A stretch of 64,000 nucleotides of DNA. It comes from Thalassotalea fonticola. GTDB taxonomy: Bacteria; Pseudomonadota; Gammaproteobacteria; Enterobacterales; Alteromonadaceae. How positions within the stretch are numbered: the stretch's first letter is position 1; each line of letters begins with the position of its first letter. A model generated the notes under the pieces. That model was not told the DNA's origin. It saw only the letters and a list, made by a program, of their open reading frames with translations, and made no database searches. Shown piece by piece: positions 30,601-38,779 of this stretch. The translations under genes and the position numbers were made by a program. The DNA lies in the NCBI RefSeq assembly GCF_032911225.1, contig NZ_CP136600.1:1736001-1800000 (forward strand), written 5' to 3'.

Positions 30601-30779
30601 TGGTTTAAATAGATAAAATGGAACTGGAAACGAGGAACTAAGTTGTTTATGGTTTAGTTTGCTGTTCGGGTTCTTGGTTATTTATCCGTTATATTTTATT
30701 AATTCTTTTTTTATATTGGAGCGTGAAACGAGGAACAAAAGGTAATGTTCTAAGTTTCGTTTACTGTGCCGATTTACCA

Positions 30780-31211
30780 TTACGCTAGTTTATCGGCCCA
30801 ACGTTGACAGTTGTGTTCAATTTGTTTGAATGATTGCTGAAATGCGTCGATGCTCTTTTTGTAAGGATCGGGAATTTCTTCCTCATTGTTCCATTTGCCA
30901 AGTAGCATAATTTTGCCACTGGCCGCTGGGTATTTATTCATTAACGATTGTTGGTGTTTTTTTTCCATGACCAAAATCAAATCGGCATCAATAATCATTT
31001 GATTGCTCACTTGGCGTGCCTGATGCTCTTTGTCATCATAATTATGCTCGGCAAGTATCTGCGCGGCGTGCTCTTCTACGCCATGGCCGACTAGTGCGCC
31101 TAAGCCTGCCGATGTGATTGCTTTAGTTGGCAGTTTTGCCTTTAAAATGCGTTCTGCGCTAGGGCTTCGGCAAATATTGCCAATACAAACGGTTAGTATT
31201 TTATTGAACAT
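30780..31211 (-). CDS. wzb: Low-molecular-weight protein-tyrosine phosphatase (Wzb)
   Basis: A 143-residue phosphatase expected to dephosphorylate the Tyr-rich tail of Wzc. The CX5R active site is CIGNICRS at 9-16 (nucleophile Cys9, Arg15), and the general acid lies in IPDPYKKS near residue 117. The ribosome-binding AGGA lies in the sequence just before the ATG, beside the GGAACGA repeat. Gene order wza-(insert)-wzb-wzc is the group 1 capsule order, with a four-helix-bundle gene inserted. Confidence 0.92.
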   Translation of the reverse strand: MFNKILTVCIGNICRSPSAERILKAKLPTKAITSAGLGALVGHGVEEHAAQILAEHNYDDKEHQARQVSNQMIIDADLILVMEKKHQQSLMNKYPAASGKIMLLGKWNNEEEIPDPYKKSIDAFQQSFKQIEHNCQRWADKLA

Positions 31212-31213
31212 AG

Positions 31214-31295
31214 GATCCTGGAACGAGGAACGAGGAACGAAAAACTAAGTATATTTTCTAGTTTCGGTTGCTGCTAATTTCTGGTTCTGTTTAAG
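31214..31295. repeat. GGAACGA-rich repeat, copy 2 (left flank of four-helix gene)
   Basis: GGAACGAGGAACGAGGAACG is followed by AAAAACTAAGTATATTTTCT and AGTTTCGGTTGCTG. The same order of words recurs at 31775-31860 on the other side of the four-helix-bundle gene. Confidence 0.7.
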
Positions 31296-31323
31296 TTCTA
31301 TTATTAAAGTTCTATTTTAAGTT

Positions 31324-31692
31324 TTATTTATTAAATTTTTGTTTCAGGGGTAGACCTGTTCGTTTCTTTATCATTGCACCAAGCATCGAAGCTATTTGCT
31401 CTACTTCGTTAATAAAGTCTAAACCAATTTGTTTATCAATAAAGCCAATTTTTATACCAATATACAGTTGGGTTATCAACTCCCCTGCTGAGCCTTTTGA
31501 ATAATAGAGAAACCTTGTTGATTCTTTTGCGGTTTCTCTTTCTTCGCCTTCGGCAATATTAGAAGGTATTGATAAAGCAGAACGTGTTATTTGGTCTTTA
31601 AAACCGTAATCTTTGCAGTTTTTTAATTCTTTATAAATTTGACAAGTCAAATTTGAAGAACGTTTCCATACGTCTAGTTGAGTATATTTCAT
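31324..31692 (-). CDS. Four-helix bundle protein (23S rRNA intervening-sequence protein family)
   Basis: A 122-residue, all-helical protein with the family pattern: YTQLDVWKRSSNLTCQIYKELK at the start, DQITRSALSIPSNIAEGEER in the middle and a late LGAMIKKRTG. Proteins of this family were first seen inside 23S rRNA intervening sequences and occur widely as stand-alone genes; no biochemical role is established. AAGGA lies 7 nt before the ATG. The gene interrupts the usual wza-wzb order and is flanked by direct repeats, suggesting a mobile insertion. Confidence 0.88.
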   Translation of the reverse strand: MKYTQLDVWKRSSNLTCQIYKELKNCKDYGFKDQITRSALSIPSNIAEGEERETAKESTRFLYYSKGSAGELITQLYIGIKIGFIDKQIGLDFINEVEQIASMLGAMIKKRTGLPLKQKFNK

Positions 31693-31774
31693 AACTTTTC
31701 CTTAAGTTAGCTTTCAAACTTAAGGGTAGTATGGAATTAGAAATTAGGAACTAAAAACAGGAACCAAAATCCAG

Positions 31775-31860
31775 GAACGAGGTACTAGGAACGAGGAACG
31801 AAAAGCTAGGTCAGTTTTCTAGTTTCGGTTGCTGTTTAAGTTCTGGTTCGTAATCTGCTT
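31775..31860. repeat. GGAACGA-rich repeat, copy 3 (right flank of four-helix gene)
   Basis: GGAACGAGGTACTAGGAACG is followed by AGGAACGAAAAGCTAGG, TTTTCTAGTTTCGGTTGCTG and TTCTGGTTCG. It is in the same orientation as the copy at 31214-31295. Confidence 0.7.
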
Positions 31861-31876
31861 CTGTTTAGGTATAAAT

Positions 31877-32986
31877 TTATAAATCTTGTTCCAAGTCGTT
31901 TAAGTCGTCTAAGCCTCTAACCGTTGGTAGCAGTAGCGAGATAACTTTGTTCCAGCGAGCAATTGGCGCGCTGGTTACGTAAACTAAATCCATTGGTTTT
32001 AACTGAAACTGGGTAGCCAGTATTAATGCGGCAGCGTTTGACGCATCAAGTTGAAATACATCAACAGTTTTTGTGCTATCTAGGCTTGCTCGCAAGATAA
32101 AAATTCCCGACGCATCGGCGGTCATTTCGTTAAAACCGCCGACATTACCCAAGGCTTCTGCCAAGGTTAAGCCACTGCGCTGAATTTGTAAGGTACTGGC
32201 ACGTTTAACTTCGCCCATTACAAATACCTTAGTGGCATCGTTGCGTGGTACATGCACTATGTCGTTATGTTGCAATAAGCGGTTTTGACTCATGTCGCCT
32301 TTTTGATACAAGGCGTATAAGTCTAGGCGTTCATCTTTTGAATCGCGGGTAAGAATAACACTACGCCAGTCTGCGTCATCTTTTATGCCGCCAGCACTAT
32401 TAATGGCATCAAGTAAGGTAACCGGTACATTACCAATAGGCATTACAGTTGGCGCCATTACTGCGCCAGTAACATACGTACGTTTTGAGCGATAGGCGGC
32501 CACTTTCACGTCAATTTGCGGGTTTTCAAGGTAACGGCTTAGCTTAGTGGTTAATAACTTACGAATGTCTGCAATGCTTTTACCAACCACGTGAACTTGG
32601 CCAATGTATGGGTAAAAGATATTCCCCTGGGCATCGATTAAGTTGCCTATTTGCTCAGGATCACGGAATTGTCCCGCTGGGGTAGTAAGTTCTGGGTGAT
32701 CGTAAACAATAACATTTAATACGTCACCTATGCCTACTACGTAGGCATAGTTAAAAATTTGTTGCTCTAAATTTGAGTTTTGGCTGGCGGTTGGCTCTGC
32801 TTGTCTTAAGCCAGATAATACCTTGGGTGTTATCAATACGGTATTTACCGACTGGGTAATATCAAATTGCTCTACTTCACTTGGCTCATCATGGGCACTA
32901 ACCCCTTGAATGTGGCCGCCTGGGATGGTGCAGGCGGTTATGCTGAAAGCGAGTAATGAGGTAATTATTAGTTTTATTAGGTTCAT
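31877..32986 (-). CDS. wza: Outer-membrane polysaccharide export lipoprotein (Wza)
   Basis: A 369-residue lipoprotein: the signal MNLIKLIITSLLAFSITAC ends in a lipobox with the modified Cys at 19. The poly-export domain has YVVGIGDVLNVIVYDHPELT (about 81-100), and SLBB domains follow (YVTGAVMAPTVMPIGNVPVT; VFVMGEVKRAST). The C-terminus has the aromatic, amphipathic helix (PIARWNKVISLLLPTVRGLD) that forms the outer-membrane pore in the octamer. It is the first structural gene of the leftward locus after the repeat array and rfaH. Confidence 0.93.
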   Translation of the reverse strand: MNLIKLIITSLLAFSITACTIPGGHIQGVSAHDEPSEVEQFDITQSVNTVLITPKVLSGLRQAEPTASQNSNLEQQIFNYAYVVGIGDVLNVIVYDHPELTTPAGQFRDPEQIGNLIDAQGNIFYPYIGQVHVVGKSIADIRKLLTTKLSRYLENPQIDVKVAAYRSKRTYVTGAVMAPTVMPIGNVPVTLLDAINSAGGIKDDADWRSVILTRDSKDERLDLYALYQKGDMSQNRLLQHNDIVHVPRNDATKVFVMGEVKRASTLQIQRSGLTLAEALGNVGGFNEMTADASGIFILRASLDSTKTVDVFQLDASNAAALILATQFQLKPMDLVYVTSAPIARWNKVISLLLPTVRGLDDLNDLEQDL

Positions 32987-33020
32987 AATTTTTCTTTGTT
33001 TACGAAAAAGTTTTTATGTT

Positions 33021-33413
33021 TGCGTGAATCTATTCGCGCGTTATGGCGTTAGCCGTCCCCTTAGGGGATTACGTCCGAATAAATTCGGACCAACCGGGCT
33101 TAGTTACGTCCTCTTCGAGGATTACGTCCGAATAAATTCGGACCAACCGGGCTTAGTTACGTCCCCTTCGGGGATTACGTCCGAATAAATTCGGACCAAC
33201 CGGGCTTAGTTACGTCCTCTTCGAAGATTACGTCCGAATGAATTCGGACCAACCGGGCTAGTTACGTCCTCTTCGAAGATTACGTCCGAATGAATTCGGA
33301 CCAACCGGGCTAGTTACGTCCTCTTCGAGGATTACGTCCGAATCAATTCGGACCAACCGGGCTTAGTTACGTCCCCTTCGGGGATTACGTCCGAATGAAT
33401 TCGGACCAACCTA
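33021..33413. repeat. Tandem array of seven 52-53 bp units with a palindromic core
   Basis: Seven copies of ATTACGTCCGAATnAATTCG start at 33068, 33121, 33174, 33227, 33279, 33331 and 33384, giving a period of 52-53 bp. The core GTCCGAAT...ATTCGGAC is an inverted repeat. The spacer CCAACCGGGCTTAGTTACGT is well conserved, and the CCCTTCGGGG segment varies with compensating changes. A leader ATTCGCGCGTTATGGCGTTA precedes the first unit. The array lies between wza and rfaH; the rest of the 681-base gap to 33667 holds repeats and no gene. Confidence 0.9.
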
Positions 33414-33530
33414 GTTCTGGCCAAGCGAAATTCTGCTTTAGTGTGTTTTAGGCACGCTTCCGCCCATTGGTTTGGCTCCAAAAGGCAAGAAAAATCGTTG
33501 ATTTTTCGGTTTAAATTGTATTTTTGGTTG

Positions 33531-33608
33531 GCGTGAATTTATTCGCGCGTTATGGCGTTAGCCACTGTCCCCTTAGGGGATTACGTCCGAATAAATTCGG
33601 ACCAACCG
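33531..33608. repeat. Isolated copy of the same repeat with its leader
   Basis: The leader GCGTGAATTTATTCGCGCGT and one palindromic unit are repeated, in the same orientation as at 33021. Two copies of the leader-plus-unit module therefore bracket the left array. Confidence 0.8.
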
Positions 33609-33627
33609 TTTTTTAACATTACGTATA

Positions 33628-33651
33628 GATTCCCGTCTGCACGGGAATGAC
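33628..33651. repeat. Palindromic REP-like repeat
   Basis: GATTCCCGTCTGCACGGGAA followed by TGAC; it lies 17 bases from the rfaH stop codon and may act as a hairpin in the transcript. Confidence 0.75.
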
Positions 33652-33667
33652 GAATATTAAGAGGAAA

Positions 33668-34189
33668 TTAATCTAGTTTGTCGATAGATTGATTTTCTAT
33701 TAATACTTCGTTTTGTTGGCCCAGCATGTTAATTAATAAAATGCTGCGCTCTAGGCCATCTTTGGCTTGGTAAATGGCTTGTAGGCCTTTAAATGGGCCT
33801 GCAGTTATTGCTACCTGTTCACCTTTGCTGTAATTCAATAATTGTTCAAGGCTTTTATTACTGCCCTCACCCTGTAAATCTTGCTTTATTTTTTCAATTA
33901 AGTTGTCTTGCATAGTTGCGTGGTTTACACCAAAACGCACAAAACTGCCTACACCTCGAGTTGAACGAATCGCATTAAAATTTGCTTCGTCTTTATTGAG
34001 GTAGATAAATAAATAATTAGGGAATAAGGGGTCTTGTGATACCGACTTAATTCCTTGTCGCTTTTTTACCTTGGAAACTGTCGGTAAAAACACCTCAAGT
34101 CCTTGAGAGGCCAAGTTGTCAAACGCACGTTGCTCTTCTCGGGGTTTGCTTGTTAGCACGTACCAATGGCTGTTCTGTGTGTTTGACAT
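33668..34189 (-). CDS. rfaH: Transcription antiterminator RfaH (NusG paralogue)
   Basis: A 173-residue NusG-family protein. The NGN domain starts HWYVLTSKPREEQRAFDNLASQG, with LFPNYLFIYL in the middle. The C-terminal KOW-like part contains YSKGEQVAITAGPFKGLQAIY. RfaH joins RNA polymerase paused at ops sites and suppresses Rho and intrinsic termination, usually on long surface-polysaccharide operons. Placement directly upstream of the 28-kb wza-to-ugd cluster indicates local control. I see no convincing ops element in the leader regions. An AAGGA ribosome-binding site precedes the ATG. Confidence 0.88.
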   Translation of the reverse strand: MSNTQNSHWYVLTSKPREEQRAFDNLASQGLEVFLPTVSKVKKRQGIKSVSQDPLFPNYLFIYLNKDEANFNAIRSTRGVGSFVRFGVNHATMQDNLIEKIKQDLQGEGSNKSLEQLLNYSKGEQVAITAGPFKGLQAIYQAKDGLERSILLINMLGQQNEVLIENQSIDKLD

Positions 34190-34585
34190 ACTGCATCCTT
34201 TGTATGTTTATTCTTAATTTATTTATTTATTTTTATTATTGTTTTAACGTGTAAATTTTAATAAACGAAACAACAAAATTTGCAAAATTACGTATCATTA
34301 AATTTAAAAAAATTAATGAAACAGCTGATATTAATAGGGTTTTAATTTTATATGTTATTTTTCAACATACATTCGGTTAAAAACCACTCAATATATAGCG
34401 TAAAAGAGGGAGGATTATAAAGAAAGTGCCGGTTAAAAGCGATAGTTATTTTACTCAAATGTGATTTTGTGTAATTAAATTACATAAAATTTACATTCAG
34501 TAATTGATTGGCTATTGCATGTCACCTTTATTGTACATAAGCGCAACTACATATGTTCGATGATTCAATAAATTAGCAAGCAAAA
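34190..34585. other. Intergenic region upstream of rfaH
   Basis: These 396 AT-rich bases hold no gene or palindromic repeat. A weak promoter-like pair on the minus strand, TTGCAA then TATTAA with a 16-base spacer, lies about 60-85 bases before the rfaH start; it is only a suggestion. No ops-like sequence is visible here. Confidence 0.35.
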
Positions 34586-35758
34586 TTAATGAAACACTTT
34601 TTTAATAAAGCGGCTAAGATATTTAGGCTTGGTCAGCATACTTAAATGACGTTTCATGCGTTTAATACGACCTGTAAAAACAGGAAAGTGGCCATCGTCA
34701 CCATAGGAAACTTTAATGCTTTCTTTGCCATAGCCTTTTATAACGGTAAATAAATGGCTAAACCGTTTGTGGGCACTTTGCCTTTTAACATACTGTTTTA
34801 TGCAAGTGTTAACATGACTCACTGCTTGTTTATCATCGGTACAAGTAATTGCGGTTGTTAGCTTTAAGTATTTATTGGCTGCATATAACAACGCCGATAA
34901 TGATTCTGCCTTTTTACAGCGGTTAAAATGCTCGAATACATATTGCCAATTGATGTCATTTTGGTATTGCTTTGCAATTGCCTGTAAATTCAACAGTTGG
35001 CGCCAGTCAATGTGTTTATCTTCATAGCCTTTGTGTGAGAGCTCGCTGTGGGCAACCGATAACACAATTTGCTGTGTTGGCTCCATTTGCAATATTGTTA
35101 GAGTGCTAGTTAATGCTAACGGTTTGGCATTCTGCCAAACCTCTTCGGTAGATAATGTATCGCTTGCCGATTTCATTAATACCCAGCGGTGCAACTCTAC
35201 ACAACAATGACCACCTTCTCGAAATAATGCAGGGGCATGATGATGGCCAACCGCGGCGTGATCATGCTCTTCTATATTTTGTGCATAACCACAGCTCATA
35301 AGAGTTTGATTGGCTTTGTCTTGTAACTCTTCAGGTACCAATAAGTCAATATCAGTCATAAAGCGGTTACTAATGGGGTTAAATACCCCATTAAATAAAC
35401 TTGCTCCGCCTTTTAACATTACCACCGGTATATTGGCATTGGTTAACAACTGACAGGCATAAATGGCTTCTTCTTTAATGCCTTGGTTGCGTTGGTTATA
35501 GAATTGCTCTAATTCAGCTAAGTAATCTTGTAGTTCTTGATCAAGTGCTTGCCAAACGTTGCTGTCTTTTAAGCTGTTGTGCAGTGCGCCACCTAACCAG
35601 TAAGTATTTACTAATGAAATTAACGGCAGCCGAGCATCTTCATCTAGCAAGTTATTTAACTGTTGCTGGCTACATTGCTCAGGGTGCGTTAACCACATGC
35701 CCATATCAAGAAAGGTTTGTGCGGTGATTTTTGCTTGCTGCGGGTTTACTGCTGACAT
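34586..35758 (-). CDS. Nucleotidyltransferase family protein (NTP_transf_5-like), paralogue 1
   Basis: A 390-residue protein with the uncharacterised nucleotidyltransferase core: MLKGGASLF (Gly117, Gly118) and TDIDLLVP (Asp136, Asp138), the hG[GS]...DxD pattern of the polymerase-beta superfamily. A GHHHAPALF and CCVELHRWVL follow (His-rich, likely metal or nucleotide binding), and the C-terminus is helical and basic. More than half of the residues match the protein at 36047-37207. Such proteins accompany HprK-related kinases and PqqD-like proteins in exopolysaccharide loci; their substrate is unknown. It is separated by 288 bases from its paralogue. Confidence 0.85.
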   Translation of the reverse strand: MSAVNPQQAKITAQTFLDMGMWLTHPEQCSQQQLNNLLDEDARLPLISLVNTYWLGGALHNSLKDSNVWQALDQELQDYLAELEQFYNQRNQGIKEEAIYACQLLTNANIPVVMLKGGASLFNGVFNPISNRFMTDIDLLVPEELQDKANQTLMSCGYAQNIEEHDHAAVGHHHAPALFREGGHCCVELHRWVLMKSASDTLSTEEVWQNAKPLALTSTLTILQMEPTQQIVLSVAHSELSHKGYEDKHIDWRQLLNLQAIAKQYQNDINWQYVFEHFNRCKKAESLSALLYAANKYLKLTTAITCTDDKQAVSHVNTCIKQYVKRQSAHKRFSHLFTVIKGYGKESIKVSYGDDGHFPVFTGRIKRMKRHLSMLTKPKYLSRFIKKVFH

Positions 35759-36046
35759 AAACGTCCTTTGTCACTCTACTTTTTTATATTAACAACAAAA
35801 TCTGTTTAACGTCTTTGAAAAAGATAATTAACTATTTGATTGATATCATTCATTTTATTTCTTTCAGTTACTGGTCAAAATAAATCGATTTAACAGCACT
35901 GATTAAAATATTTTGCCTGGCTAAGTATAAAAAAGTTGCACCTTGATTACCATACTTTTATGCATTAATGAGCGGCCCGTTGTGATGTTCAAAATACAGC
36001 AAGTGTCGCTAAGGTGAGAGGATGTTCGGCGCAAGTGCCTTGAACA

Positions 36047-37207
36047 TTACTTGAAACGCTTTAACCAGCGTTGTAAATATTTGGGCTTTATCGCCATTAA
36101 AAAGTGACGCTTTAAGTGCTTTAACCTGCCTTTGGTTAACGGCATGTGCCCGTTGCGGCCATAAGCAACAAAAATACTGTCACGCTTATACTCTTTGAGC
36201 AGCTTGGTAAAATGGTTAAACTTGCTGGTAAGGCCCTGGCGCTGTTCAAATTGTGCCAAACACTCTAAAAAGTGTTGCTTAGCGGGTTTATCATATTCAA
36301 TGTTTAATGGCGTATGTAAATTGGTGATGCGCATTGCCGCATAAAGCAGGGCATTAAACGGTTGCAGTTTATTACAGCGGATAAAGTGTTGTTTAACCGT
36401 TGCCCAGTTAACCTCACTTTGATAAAAATTGGTAATTTCGACTAAATTAATCAATTGGCGTAAATCAAAATGCTTGTCTTCGTAGCCTGTATTCGACAAC
36501 TCAGAATGAGCAATAGACAAAATAACCTGATGGCTTGCGGTTAGTTGTAATACCTGTAGCGCTGCGGTTAATTGCAACGGTATAGCCTGTTGCCACACGT
36601 CTTCGGTTGCTAATACATCGCTAACCGATTGTTTTAATACCCAACGATGTAGCTCAATACAGCAGGCACCGTTGTGTCGATATAAGGCAGAGGCATGATG
36701 ATGTTCTGTTGCGGGCATGGCATGCTCATCTTGATTTTCTTCATAACCATGCGCCATTAAAACGTCATTAGCACGCTGGTATTGCTGCTCAGGTATGAGT
36801 AAATCAATGTCGGTCATAAACCGCGTGCTAATTGGCGAGGCTACGCCGCTAAACATATTGGCCCCGCCCTTAAGCATAACTACTTTGATATTGGCATCAA
36901 CAAGTAATTGGCAGGCAAAAATGGCTTCATCTTTTATGCTTTGTGAACGCTGTAGGTAAAATTGTTCAAGTTCGAGCAAATAGGTAATAAGTTCGGGATC
37001 AAGTGTTGACCATACCGTACTATTTTTTAGGCTGTGTGCTAATGCACCAATGAGCCAATAATTGTTGGCTAAGGTAACCAGTGGTAGGCGTTTATCTTCG
37101 TCTTGCAAGCGAGCGAGTTGCGCATTGGTGTGCTTGTTAGGGAAAGACAACCACATGCCAAGATCATAAAACGTTTGTTGATTTATTTTATTATTATTTA
37201 ATGCCAT
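36047..37207 (-). CDS. Nucleotidyltransferase family protein (NTP_transf_5-like), paralogue 2
   Basis: A 386-residue paralogue of the gene at 34586, with KGG at 113-115 and the metal-binding pair Asp133/Asp135 in TDIDLLIP. The EHHHASALY and CCIELHRWVL blocks are conserved between the two copies, so both are probably active. It starts 2 bases after the stop of the PqqD-HprK gene and is certainly co-transcribed with it. A tandem duplication with divergence of the tails is the simplest history. Confidence 0.85.
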   Translation of the reverse strand: MALNNNKINQQTFYDLGMWLSFPNKHTNAQLARLQDEDKRLPLVTLANNYWLIGALAHSLKNSTVWSTLDPELITYLLELEQFYLQRSQSIKDEAIFACQLLVDANIKVVMLKGGANMFSGVASPISTRFMTDIDLLIPEQQYQRANDVLMAHGYEENQDEHAMPATEHHHASALYRHNGACCIELHRWVLKQSVSDVLATEDVWQQAIPLQLTAALQVLQLTASHQVILSIAHSELSNTGYEDKHFDLRQLINLVEITNFYQSEVNWATVKQHFIRCNKLQPFNALLYAAMRITNLHTPLNIEYDKPAKQHFLECLAQFEQRQGLTSKFNHFTKLLKEYKRDSIFVAYGRNGHMPLTKGRLKHLKRHFLMAIKPKYLQRWLKRFK

Positions 37208-37209
37208 CG

Positions 37210-38694
37210 CTACCTAACTAAGTTATTAATTAAATGTTGCGCTTGTTCGCTACTTGCGTAAGTGATTTGATAGGCTTGTATGTGTTCACAAAAATCAATG
37301 AGTTGTTCTACCCTATCTTCAGTTAGTTCTACGCCTAATTGATAACCGCCTTCGGTGACAAGTTTTAGTGTGTCTATTATGGTTAGTTTGGTGGCTTTGG
37401 GCGTTGCGTCTTTATTAAACTTTGGACTGATTAAAAAAGTTTTGTTTGTTGTTTCTGTGGATTCCCGATGCCCAAACGAGTTGGGCATGACGTCGCCGGA
37501 ATGACGAGTGTCCTTAGCGTCATCCTCGCGCATGCGAGGATCCATACTCTTCGGTTCTTGCGCTTCGCTTGTGGATTCCCGAACGAGTCGGGAATGACGG
37601 CTTGGGGCCTGGGAATGACAGTTTGTGACCTGGGAATGACTGTTTGTGGCCAGGGAATGACGGTTATCTTCTTCGTCATTGCCGCATCCTTCATCTTCGT
37701 CATTGCCGCGAAGGCGGTAATCCATTTCTGTTTTTTCCGCTATATGCTCGGGCCAAATGTATTTTAATATACGGCCATCTACCCGGTGCCATTCTGGTTG
37801 GCTTTTTATTTCAGGGTACAGTTTGGCAATGTGTTGCCAGCTGCCTGACTTTATTGCCATGGGTAGCGCGAGAGTTGTTAAATTAAAGTCGTTGTTTAAG
37901 GCGATAATTTCATCTGAGTATACCGAGAAGTCTTGTCTTGATAGTTCGGCGGTTAGGGTTGACTTGCCCGCTCCTGATACGCCAGGGAGTAGGATTGTTG
38001 TATTTTCTGACGCTTCGCTTGTGGATTCCCGAACAAGCCGGGAATGACAAGGCTGGGCCTGGGAATGACGGTTTGTTAATGCTGCGCCATGAAAGCCAAA
38101 ACAGTAATCACTGTGTTGGTAGGCGAGAATTTGTAGGCGGTCAATAAACACTGGCATTACTTGTTGTTGGCTTAGGCCTTCTTCTACCACGATATCGTTT
38201 GAAACAAGCAGGTAGTTACCTTTGTATATTTCTATATGAATAGCAAAGTGCACTTCTTCTGGTGCAGTAATTTCAATTGGGGTGAGTAACGCTTTTATCT
38301 CGTTTAATAAGCCTTCGTCATCACTGGTGATGGCAAAGGTTGCGTTGGCAACTGTTAAGCAAAATGAATGCTGTTGCGGTTGTTGGCTAATATGGTTTTG
38401 CAATTCAGGGTATAAGCCGTCGGCGTAGCTGCGCTCTCCTTCTGTGTTTTTAAATAATGGTTTAACTTGCTCTAAGCTTTGCGTTAACTGTTGCTCGGTT
38501 AAGTTAGAGTGTTGTTGCAATTCAATTACAGCTTGTTGATTTGTTAAGCCTTCATCAAGTGCTATTAATAAGGCAATAGATATAGGCTCTATTTGTAACA
38601 GCGTTTTTTGCCCTTGATGAAACACCAAGCCTTTATTTTCACTTAACCACAAGGTTAAGTGCGGGGCATTTAATTGAATTTTTTCAAACTGCAT
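37210..38694 (-). CDS. PqqD-like/HprK-related kinase fusion with in-frame repeat insertions
   Basis: Residues 1-85 resemble a PqqD-type peptide-binding domain (GLVFHQGQKTLLQIEPISIA followed by LLIALDEGLTNQQAVIEL). Residues 90-494 form an HprK-related P-loop kinase with Walker A GVSGAGKST (238-246), FSVYSDEIIAL, and WHRVDGRILKYIWP. Two stretches, about 207-231 and 321-417, are translated palindromic repeats (CHSRLVRESTSEA occurs once and RHSRLVRESTSEA once) and have no place in the kinase fold. The frame stays open through both. In known families the kinase and PqqD-like protein are separate partners in exopolysaccharide loci. Cytoplasmic. The substrate is unknown; a peptide or protein is plausible. 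Confidence 0.82.
   Translation of the reverse strand: MQFEKIQLNAPHLTLWLSENKGLVFHQGQKTLLQIEPISIALLIALDEGLTNQQAVIELQQHSNLTEQQLTQSLEQVKPLFKNTEGERSYADGLYPELQNHISQQPQQHSFCLTVANATFAITSDDEGLLNEIKALLTPIEITAPEEVHFAIHIEIYKGNYLLVSNDIVVEEGLSQQQVMPVFIDRLQILAYQHSDYCFGFHGAALTNRHSQAQPCHSRLVRESTSEASENTTILLPGVSGAGKSTLTAELSRQDFSVYSDEIIALNNDFNLTTLALPMAIKSGSWQHIAKLYPEIKSQPEWHRVDGRILKYIWPEHIAEKTEMDYRLRGNDEDEGCGNDEEDNRHSLATNSHSQVTNCHSQAPSRHSRLVRESTSEAQEPKSMDPRMREDDAKDTRHSGDVMPNSFGHRESTETTNKTFLISPKFNKDATPKATKLTIIDTLKLVTEGGYQLGVELTEDRVEQLIDFCEHIQAYQITYASSEQAQHLINNLVR
37444..37734. repeat. Palindromic repeat cluster inside the kinase gene (insertion 2)
   Basis: The segment holds at least two full hairpins (GATTCCCGAACGAGTCGGGA, and GCCGCGAAGGCGGTAAT type) plus partial CTGGGAATGAC units. 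It adds about 97 codons (residues 321-417) without a stop. Confidence 0.85.
38002..38076. repeat. Palindromic repeat inside the kinase gene (insertion 1)
   Basis: GACGCTTCGCTTGTGGATTC, then a CCGAACAAGCCGGG hairpin and a GGGCCTGGGAATGACGGTTT tail add about 25 codons just before Walker A. The same composite occurs in insertion 2. Confidence 0.85.
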
Positions 38695-38779
38695 GGAAGA
38701 GATATTACTGCTTATTTATAGTGATTTATGTAGGTTAACAATTTTGTTAATTTACGTCTATTAACTTATCCGCTAAAAA

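Noticed and set aside
33021..33413. Possible CRISPR array
   Set aside because: Units are contiguous near-identical 52-53 bp repeats without unique spacers, and no cas genes are present.
37208..37222. GGTAGCG-like sequence just before the second nucleotidyltransferase gene, possible partial ops site
   Set aside because: It covers only about seven bases of the ops core and overlaps the gene start; it is not in the leader of the long locus.
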